Below, piece by piece: positions 1 through 5,411 of a stretch of DNA of 6,704 nt. The stretch is from G039029935 sp039029935. Its GTDB lineage: Bacteria > Chloroflexota > Anaerolineae > Caldilineales > Caldilineaceae. How positions within the stretch are numbered: the first letter of the stretch is position 1; every line of letters starts with the position of its first letter. The stretch covers positions 1-6,704 of the forward strand of contig JBCCFC010000764.1 in NCBI GenBank assembly GCA_039029935.1, written 5' to 3'. Under the pieces are notes generated by a model that saw only the letters and a program-made list of their open reading frames with translations, was not told the DNA's origin and did not search any database. The translations under genes and the position numbers were made by a program.

Positions 1-717
1 ATCCTCCAAAAGTTGATTTGGTGTGATCTCGTCTGGGAACATGCGCATCAACAGTATGGTGGACTGTCAGACCCGCTGTTACCACAGGTGTTGCGGATTG
101 GCTATAGTTGGGAGATCGACCAAATTGAACGTCAACAAGCGGTTGAAAATGCGCAGGCGGAATGGGCAGACAAGAGCGCAGCCTATTATGAAGAGATTAT
201 TGACACGCTACGCAGCGAGTTAAACTATTGGGTCGGTCATGTGGGTGAGGTCTTTATCAAGAAGTTTATGGCGCATCACTTCAAGGATCAGGTGGTCAAG
301 GGTGCGGACACCTTTAAGCAGCCCCGCGACATCCAGCTCACCCGCTTTACCCGCCTTTATGCCACCAGCATCCAGCCCTATGGCGCACCCAGTTCCTCGC
401 AGATTGACATTTATGCCATCCCTGCCAACGCCGAGCATCTGCCTTGGGTGGTTGAAGTGAAAAATTGGCAAAGCCCTGTGAGCAAACCCAAGGTTGTCCA
501 TTTTTGGGAAGCGGCGCAAAATCTAGCCGAGGAGAAGGGGCATATGCAGGATGGGGAGATGGCGATGGTCTGCTGGTTTCATGCGCGCAGTGGGTTTACC
601 GGACCCGCGAGGGACTTTTTGAAAGAAAAGGGGATTCTTTATACGGATGGCGAGGCATTGACAAAAATGTTACGTACATTTGAGGTGATTGAGAAATGGC
701 GCGAGCGCGAATCGTGA
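1..717 (+). CDS. C-terminal part of a protein with a PD-(D/E)XK nuclease-like domain (5' partial)
   Basis: The reading frame is open from the first base of the window to TGA at 715-717, giving 238 visible residues, so the true start lies to the left. The TTG at 13 has no Shine-Dalgarno sequence before it and is not a convincing start. Visible residues 36-75 look helical and charged. Residues 80-215 have the layout of a PD-(D/E)XK nuclease fold: a Glu in a helix (VGEVFI, E83), an Asp at the start of a strand (QIDIYA, D136), a strand ending in EVK (VVEVKNW, E152 and K154), then a helix with Q173 and a strand MAMVCWF. These match the metal-binding and catalytic positions of that superfamily, which covers Mrr-like and RecB-like nucleases and nuclease domains fused to ATPases. 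I infer a DNA-acting enzyme or an ATPase-nuclease fusion, but the N-terminal part is not visible and the family is not identified. It converges on the regulator gene and is probably a separate transcription unit. Confidence 0.7.
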   Translation: MLQKLIWCDLVWEHAHQQYGGLSDPLLPQVLRIGYSWEIDQIERQQAVENAQAEWADKSAAYYEEIIDTLRSELNYWVGHVGEVFIKKFMAHHFKDQVVKGADTFKQPRDIQLTRFTRLYATSIQPYGAPSSSQIDIYAIPANAEHLPWVVEVKNWQSPVSKPKVVHFWEAAQNLAEEKGHMQDGEMAMVCWFHARSGFTGPARDFLKEKGILYTDGEALTKMLRTFEVIEKWRERES

Positions 718-727
718 CCACTACCCA

Positions 728-760
728 AAAAGTCCGACTTCTCACAGAAGTCGGACTTTT
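728..760. terminator. Bidirectional intrinsic terminator between convergent genes
   Basis: A perfect 14-bp inverted repeat (arms 728-741 and 747-760) encloses a 5-nt loop, TCACA. The outer four pairs are A:T, so each strand ends its hairpin in TTTT. The plus strand continues GACTATTTT and the minus strand continues GGGTAG. It starts 10 nt after the stop of the plus-strand nuclease-like gene and lies 20 nt beyond the stop of the minus-strand regulator, so it is placed to end both transcripts. Confidence 0.88.
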
Positions 761-780
761 GACTATTTTCAGCAAAATGA

Positions 781-1890
781 TTACAAAGCAACCAACCCAT
801 GCTTCACCGCAAACTTAACCAGCCCCACCAACGAATCCACGCCCAACTTGTGCAAAATACGCGCCCGATAGGTGCGGACACTGCCCTCATTGATGAGCAA
901 TATCTGGCTGATTTCGGTATTCGACTTCTCATCAATCAAGAGGCGAAAGACCTCTCGCTCCCGTCCTGTGAGTGCATTAAGCACATGTGTCTCGCCGTTT
1001 AGGTGACTGCCCCCGCTCGATGTGGTCGATTGGGGGTCGTATGATTGGCTCTCATGCACTTGATGAAAATAGTGCTTGGTGCTGTCGAGCATCTTCATCG
1101 CGTTTTGGAAATGGCGCACGGTTGATTCCTCAATGGGTTTTTCCGTATTGAGCGACTTTGCAATAAAGTCCAAGGCATTCATCACCAGATCGAGGTTTTG
1201 CGTCGCCTGTTCATACAGGGCCAACCCCAGTCGTGTACTCGGTGTCTCAACATCCATCACCAGCAACTGTGTCAACATCTGCCACTGCTCGGTCTGCTGG
1301 CTCACAATGTCAAACAGGTTGTCTTTTTCTCGTTCATGGCGTTCGCGTTGGCCGATTTCACACTGATAGCGTTCATTGAGTGTTGTTAAATTCTCGTTGG
1401 TACGCGTCAGTTCCTGGTTGCGTTCTTGAACCTGAACCAACGCACTGTCCAACTGCTGGCGTAGTCGGGTTTGTAGATTACGAATTGTAAGGTGTGTGCG
1501 AATACGCGCCAGCACTTCAATGTCATGAATCGGCTTGGTGATATAATCCACCCCGCCCAAGTCAAAGCCTTTCACCTTGTCAATCGCATCGTCCAGCGAT
1601 GTCAGAAAGATGATCGGTATCTCGCTGGTTTCGGGGTTGGCTTTAATTAGCTTGCAGGTTTCAAAGCCATCCATGCCGGGGGGCATCATGATATCAAGCA
1701 AAATAATGTCCGGTTTCACATGTTGCAGTTGTAACAATGCATTGGCCCCACTTTGCGCCACCGACACACGGAACGACTCCTGCTCTAAATAGTCAAATAA
1801 AAAAGCAAGATTGGCTGGATTATCATCAATAATCATCACAGTCGGATTCTGTCTCGTTACACATTCTTGGTCTGTCTCAGTCGTTTTCAT
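781..1890 (-). CDS. Response regulator: receiver, coiled-coil linker and LuxR/NarL-type DNA-binding domain
   Basis: This 369-residue cytoplasmic regulator has a receiver at about residues 16-138. It shows the acidic pair D22/D23, the phospho-acceptor D66 in LLDIMMP, T97 in FLTS and the conserved K119 in TKP. A charged, Gln/Glu-rich coiled coil follows at about 138-195, then a mostly helical stretch of about 100 residues that I do not recognise. A LuxR/NarL/FixJ helix-turn-helix occupies about 305-365, with TGREREV, the NTEIS turn and GSVRTYRARILHKLGV. Family members bind DNA when the receiver is phosphorylated. The linker is much longer than in a typical NarL protein of 210-220 residues. The ATG is well supported: an in-frame TAA lies two codons upstream and GAGAGGG lies 7 nt before it. 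The active-site loop reads MMPPGMDG, with one more proline than the usual MMPGMDG. It lies 89 bp downstream of a hybrid kinase on the same strand and is probably its cognate output, although no Hpt carrier is seen between them. Confidence 0.93.
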   Translation of the reverse strand: MKTTETDQECVTRQNPTVMIIDDNPANLAFLFDYLEQESFRVSVAQSGANALLQLQHVKPDIILLDIMMPPGMDGFETCKLIKANPETSEIPIIFLTSLDDAIDKVKGFDLGGVDYITKPIHDIEVLARIRTHLTIRNLQTRLRQQLDSALVQVQERNQELTRTNENLTTLNERYQCEIGQRERHEREKDNLFDIVSQQTEQWQMLTQLLVMDVETPSTRLGLALYEQATQNLDLVMNALDFIAKSLNTEKPIEESTVRHFQNAMKMLDSTKHYFHQVHESQSYDPQSTTSSGGSHLNGETHVLNALTGREREVFRLLIDEKSNTEISQILLINEGSVRTYRARILHKLGVDSLVGLVKFAVKHGLVAL

Positions 1891-1897
1891 AGATTAT

Positions 1898-1904
1898 CCC
1901 TCTC
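1898..1904 (-). promoter_or_regulatory. Ribosome binding site of the response regulator
   Basis: The minus strand reads GAGAGGG followed by 7 nt (ATAATCT) and the ATG at 1890. This is a strong purine-rich site at normal spacing. The TAA in the spacer is in frame with the gene and rules out a start further upstream. Confidence 0.75.
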
Positions 1905-1920
1905 TGTATCTTCAATATTC

Positions 1921-1991
1921 ACCCCCTCCTAACCCCCCAGTTTGGGGGAGGAACTGTTCCCTCCCTTCGCAGGGGAGGGTTAGGGAGGGGT
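1921..1991. repeat. C/G-rich palindromic double-hairpin repeat (REP/MITE-like)
   Basis: This is a 71-bp imperfect palindrome. The left half begins ACCCCCTCCTAACC on the plus strand, and the right half begins ACCCCTCCCTAACC on the minus strand, so the halves are inverted copies meeting near 1955. Each half also folds on itself: CCCCC/GGGGG around CAGTTT at 1933-1948, and CCCTCCC/GGGAGGG around 1959-1979. Both halves end in GGAAC or GGGAAC towards the centre. It has no coding capacity of its own and fills most of the gap between the complete kinase and the regulator. It also overlaps the last codons and stop of the kinase. Short elements of this kind are dispersed in many bacterial genomes, but this window holds only one copy, so dispersal is inferred. 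It may protect mRNA ends or modulate read-through. There is no U-tract, so it is a poor intrinsic terminator. Confidence 0.75.
1972..1990 (+). other. Potential G-quadruplex motif
   Basis: The plus strand reads GGGG-A-GGG-TTA-GGG-A-GGGG: four runs of at least three guanines with loops of 1, 3 and 1 nt, which meets the usual quadruplex definition. It is the right arm of the palindromic repeat and includes the stop codon of the complete kinase (1980-1982). Kinase and regulator are transcribed from the minus strand, so the G-rich strand is the template strand and the mRNA is C-rich here. A folded structure could slow RNA polymerase between the genes. Folding in the cell is not shown by sequence. 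Confidence 0.6.
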
Positions 1992-4900
1992 CGTTTCTTC
2001 AATTAAATCTGCAACCCATTGCTGAATTTCTTGTACTTGAAATCGGTCAACATGCGTTTGCAACTGTTCAATAAAGGTTGCGAATTCCTTGCTGTGTGTC
2101 GGTAGTAACTGGATAAAGCGTTTGATCGAGCGGATGTCGCCCATGAGGGCGTACTGCTGGAGTTCTTCAAGCTGCGCCACTGATGGATAGGTTGACAGCG
2201 GCTGTAGAGGATGGAGAGGTTGCGTAGTCACATCGCTGGCATCAACCGCATCATTACCCTCTTCTCCATAACGCCATTCAATGCCCGCATGTTGCGCCAG
2301 CAAATGATAGAGTTGGGTTGCATCAATCGGTTTATTCAAAAAAGCGTCGCTGCCAACCTCCTCGCTGCGGTGATAGTCTTCCTTAAAGACACTGGCCGAG
2401 ACCACAATAATGGTGATATCGGAGCGGGGGATTTGCGCACGGATTTGGCGCGTCAACTCAAAGCCAGATAGCCCTGGCATCACCAAATCCATCAAAATCA
2501 CACCACGACGATTCCGCATCGTTTCTGCACCAAACAACTCATGCGTTTTGGCAAGCCCAGAGACCCCATCTGTTGCTTCATGCACCACCAGTCCCAGTGG
2601 TTCGAGCATATCCCTAAGCAAAACACGATTGACATCTACATCATCAATCACCAAAATCGGTGGTGCATCGCCCACCACGCCCACAGGCATTCGTGTGCGC
2701 TGTGCTTCTTCGTCAAGCAAGAAATCCGTCATATCGACGACATCAAACGCAACCTCAACAGTAAAGGTGGACCCGTACTCGACTTGGCTGGTGACACCCA
2801 TCTTCCCACCCATCAACTGCACCAGATGCTGGCTGATCGTCAAGCCCAACCCTGCGCCCTCACGCGTCGAGCCAGCCTGCTCAAAAGGTTTAAACACCGA
2901 AGAGAGTTTATCCGAGGCAATCCCTATCCCAGTGTCTTGCACCTCAAAGCGCAGTTTACAAATATTTGCACGTGTTTCTGCAAGTTGGCATACGGAGAAG
3001 CGTACCTGCCCAGCATCCGTAAACTTGACCGCATTCCCCAACAGATTGAGCAACACCTGGCGCAGCCGTTTGGGGTCCACGTGCAGATGGGCGGGCAGGT
3101 CATCGTCGGGCTGGTAGACAAACTGTAGTCCCTTTTCTTGCGTTTGCAGCATCAACATCTGTTGAATCTGATTGAGAAAGGTGGGCATATACACGGTCGT
3201 GGGCTGAAGCTGAATTTTGCCTGCCTCGATCTTGGCAATGTCCAGTACATCGGAAATCAGGGTCAGCAAGTGTTCCCCACTCTGCTCGATGGTCTTGAGT
3301 TGACGGGGCTGTTGCGACACATCGCCTGTCTCCCGTTGGAGCAAACGCGCATACCCCAGCACGGAATTCAGCGGGGTCCGCAACTCATGGCTCATGTTTG
3401 CCAAAAAGGTACTCTTGGCGCGGTTGGCAATCTCGGCAATCTCTTTGGCCTGCACCAACTCTTCGGTCCGTTGATGGACGCGGGTTTCAAGGTTGAGGTT
3501 GATTTCTGCCAGTTGCTCTTGGCTCTGCCGCACCGAATCCACCATGCGGTTAAATGAGAGGGTTAATTGCCCAATTTCATCCGTATACTTGGGTTCTAAC
3601 GCCACATCCAGTTCACCCGCATTGACACGCTCAACCCCATCCAATAAGGTACGCAGGGGCTGCATGAGGGCTGTGCGAAAAAAGAGCGGAAAGCCGAGCA
3701 AAACGGCAAACATGGCCCCCAGCAGAATCAGTGCAATCGGCCACATTTGCGAGTGTAGGTATGTATCGTAGTCCAGAAGAAAGTTTTCCACAATCGCCTC
3801 ATTGACATTGCCTGTATGATTGAGTTGTTCGGTAAAACGGACAGAGGGTGGTGGGATTGACCCATCACCCGGCAAGAGTCCAATCAGGTGCAAGCCACTC
3901 TCAAAGTTGATATATCGATAGTTCGGGTTTAACTGTGCATAGAGAAATTCGATACGACCGTCTGCATAAAGAATGAGCTGAAATGTATTTGGTTCTTCGG
4001 TGATATCACTCAATACTTGAAACCATGTAATCGTGATTTTTTCTTGGCTCTGCTGGACAAAAACATCACCCCCTTTCTCTGGATTCAAGTCTGTCATCAG
4101 CGGTGCAATCATCGCTTGTTGATGCGTCCAAAAATGAGCATACGAATATCCACGCTTAAATGTAATAAAACCATTATCAGAAACAAAGAGTTGCTGCTTC
4201 AGAGAGCCATAAAAGGGAAAGTCGAATGCAAGGTCAACCCGTCTGTTCTGTGTATCCCCCAAAGAAAGGGGGGTGCCGAGAGAGGGTTGTCCTGCTGCCT
4301 CTAGGTGTCCACCATTGATGACGCCACTGTTTATGCTCGCTGGGACCACGCCCACAGTGTATTTTATTTTCGCTGGTGTCTCCTGAATAGGCGTAAAACG
4401 AATTCGTTGCTCGTCAGCCATGATATGTATTGGAGCATAGGCATCTCGTATGGTTGGAGACAGAAAGAAGATGAGACTATTCGCAATAATCATTGTGGTC
4501 AGTAGCCCGATACCAATCAATTTGACCAACACGGTTATCCGTTCCGGTGTATGGTTGATGACCGCAAGACTGCCGACAAAAACGGTGATACTCACAACAA
4601 AGTAATCAATCCGCTCAAGTCCATCAGGAAACATGTCGATGTGACGCAAAATCACGCTGCCAATCGGGATTAATAAGAGCGTGAACGCTGATATGACACT
4701 GACAAGCGCGACGATTGAATTGGGAGGGCGTGGGGCAATCAGCGTTGGTGGTCTCATCAGCCTCCACATCCAAGGACCCTTTTTTCCCGATGGTTGCCAC
4801 AAATCGGCCTGTAACCGACGATACAGGATCACCAAGTTACCAAGGAGACAAAGCAAAATGAGGCCGAGTACCGTGTTGGATACCCAGATCATTTGTGTCA

Positions 4901-5282
4901 ATGTGCCCCATAGCGAGACAACGAGGACGATCACTGTCATGATCGTCGCAATCCCATAGGAAATTTGAGCAACACGCTTTGTCTCTTGGATATAGGGTAC
5001 TGGTGATGGAAAAATATACAAAGCTTGGAGCAAGGCAAGCATGGCATAGAGATTGAAGGTATGTTGCCATGTTTGTAGCGTGTATAGGAATACACTGGAC
5101 AAGAAAAGACGTGTGATGAATGCGGCCAAAAGCGTCAGGCTCACTGTACAGTAAATCACCGTAATGAGCTGGCTCAGATACGATTTATTTTTGAGGCGAA
5201 GATAGTAGATGAAAAGCAAAAAGACAAAAACAAAATTATATAAAAAAAAGATGGCTTCTTGTGTAAAATAAAAAGATGGCAT
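1980..5282 (-). CDS. Membrane hybrid sensor histidine kinase: about 8 TM helices, NIDO-like domain, HAMP, HisKA, HATPase_c, receiver, helical tail
   Basis: This 1100-residue protein senses a signal at the membrane, autophosphorylates on histidine and passes phosphate to its own receiver. Hydrophobic segments lie near residues 8-29, 35-60, 66-90, 108-128, 132-155, 188-213, 225-243 and 250-275. Residues 280-510 form a probable extracytoplasmic region, with a beta-rich core at about 350-470 (FDFPFYG, FVSDNGFITF, IAPLMTDLNP, NTFQLILYADGRIEF) resembling NIDO-type domains. Helix nine is at 513-535, HAMP at about 536-590 and a coiled coil at 588-625. HisKA carries H632 in SHELRTP. HATPase_c has the N box LLNLLGNAVKF (N750), DTGIGI at 783-788, FKPFEQ at 797-802 and GAGLGL at 809-814. 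The receiver has D880/D881, phospho-acceptor D932, S962 and K984. A helical tail fills 1033-1095. All catalytic residues are present. The ATG is firm: an in-frame TGA lies six codons upstream with no alternative start between. GAGGA lies 12 nt before it, rather far. The last codons and TAA come from the palindromic repeat. Confidence 0.93.
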   Translation of the reverse strand: MPSFYFTQEAIFFLYNFVFVFLLFIYYLRLKNKSYLSQLITVIYCTVSLTLLAAFITRLFLSSVFLYTLQTWQHTFNLYAMLALLQALYIFPSPVPYIQETKRVAQISYGIATIMTVIVLVVSLWGTLTQMIWVSNTVLGLILLCLLGNLVILYRRLQADLWQPSGKKGPWMWRLMRPPTLIAPRPPNSIVALVSVISAFTLLLIPIGSVILRHIDMFPDGLERIDYFVVSITVFVGSLAVINHTPERITVLVKLIGIGLLTTMIIANSLIFFLSPTIRDAYAPIHIMADEQRIRFTPIQETPAKIKYTVGVVPASINSGVINGGHLEAAGQPSLGTPLSLGDTQNRRVDLAFDFPFYGSLKQQLFVSDNGFITFKRGYSYAHFWTHQQAMIAPLMTDLNPEKGGDVFVQQSQEKITITWFQVLSDITEEPNTFQLILYADGRIEFLYAQLNPNYRYINFESGLHLIGLLPGDGSIPPPSVRFTEQLNHTGNVNEAIVENFLLDYDTYLHSQMWPIALILLGAMFAVLLGFPLFFRTALMQPLRTLLDGVERVNAGELDVALEPKYTDEIGQLTLSFNRMVDSVRQSQEQLAEINLNLETRVHQRTEELVQAKEIAEIANRAKSTFLANMSHELRTPLNSVLGYARLLQRETGDVSQQPRQLKTIEQSGEHLLTLISDVLDIAKIEAGKIQLQPTTVYMPTFLNQIQQMLMLQTQEKGLQFVYQPDDDLPAHLHVDPKRLRQVLLNLLGNAVKFTDAGQVRFSVCQLAETRANICKLRFEVQDTGIGIASDKLSSVFKPFEQAGSTREGAGLGLTISQHLVQLMGGKMGVTSQVEYGSTFTVEVAFDVVDMTDFLLDEEAQRTRMPVGVVGDAPPILVIDDVDVNRVLLRDMLEPLGLVVHEATDGVSGLAKTHELFGAETMRNRRGVILMDLVMPGLSGFELTRQIRAQIPRSDITIIVVSASVFKEDYHRSEEVGSDAFLNKPIDATQLYHLLAQHAGIEWRYGEEGNDAVDASDVTTQPLHPLQPLSTYPSVAQLEELQQYALMGDIRSIKRFIQLLPTHSKEFATFIEQLQTHVDRFQVQEIQQWVADLIEETTPP
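2011..3176 (-). repeat. Duplicated kinase C-terminal segment, copy 1
   Basis: This stretch is the counterpart of 5479-6704. It covers the N-box region of HATPase_c, the receiver and the helical tail. Over its right-most 176 nt I count 14 mismatches with the other copy, about 92% identity. The two copies differ in length by 60 bp: about 24 bp in the receiver and about 36 bp in the linker before the tail. The paralogy probably continues to the right of the window edge for the other copy. Confidence 0.9.
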
Positions 5283-5411
5283 ATCCGCGCATGATCCTCA
5301 ATGGTTGATCCTGCATCGAATGGATACAGGACGACTGTATTGTACGCACTCAACGTGGGATGGACATGGGATGATTTGTGACGCAAAAGAGGCACGACAA
5401 TGCAGTCGTTT
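5283..5411 (-). promoter_or_regulatory. Intergenic region between tandem kinases with dyad motifs; possible promoter
   Basis: The 129-bp gap between the two kinases holds two symmetric elements. One is a 6-bp inverted repeat, ATACAG-N5-CTGTAT, at 5324-5340. The other is a pair of 13-bp motifs in opposite orientation, ACGACTG(T/C)ATTGT, at 5331-5343 on the plus strand and 5397-5409 on the minus strand, matching at 12 of 13 positions. A minus-strand TACAAT at 5339-5344 could be a -10 box for the complete kinase, but I see no good -35 box at the right distance. Either operator function or an mRNA secondary structure would fit. This is an inference from symmetry alone. Confidence 0.3.

Noticed and set aside
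13..15. TTG as the start codon of the left-edge gene
   Set aside because: The frame is open to the first base of the window, no Shine-Dalgarno sequence precedes the TTG, and the protein looks like the C-terminal part of something longer.
1921..1991. Palindromic repeat as a simple intrinsic terminator of the kinase gene
   Set aside because: The stems are G/C-rich, but neither strand has a U-tract after them. The regulator follows closely with a good ribosome site, so read-through seems more likely than full termination.
2000..2186. Kinase C-terminal tail as an Hpt phosphotransfer domain
   Set aside because: No histidine sits in an Hpt-like context such as HxLKG. The only conserved histidine, in QTHVDRF, does not fit, and the region is too short for a four-helix Hpt bundle.
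2410..3117. Long plus-strand open frame of 235 codons, with a similar one of 196 codons at 6055-6645
   Set aside because: Both lie antisense to the same part of the two paralogous kinases, so their similarity follows from the sense-strand duplication. Their translations are Ser/Thr/Arg-rich without domain motifs, as expected for the opposite strand of a conserved gene.
4256..4272. CCCCC-N7-GGGGG hairpin
   Set aside because: It lies within the coding sequence of the complete kinase, in the codons for GTPLSLGDTQ, and has no features of a regulatory element beyond the short stem.
5394..5409. Hairpin ACGAC-N6-GTCGT just after the upstream kinase stop, as a terminator
   Set aside because: The stem is only 5 bp and no U-run follows directly on the minus strand. 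It is better explained as part of the inverted 13-bp motif pair.
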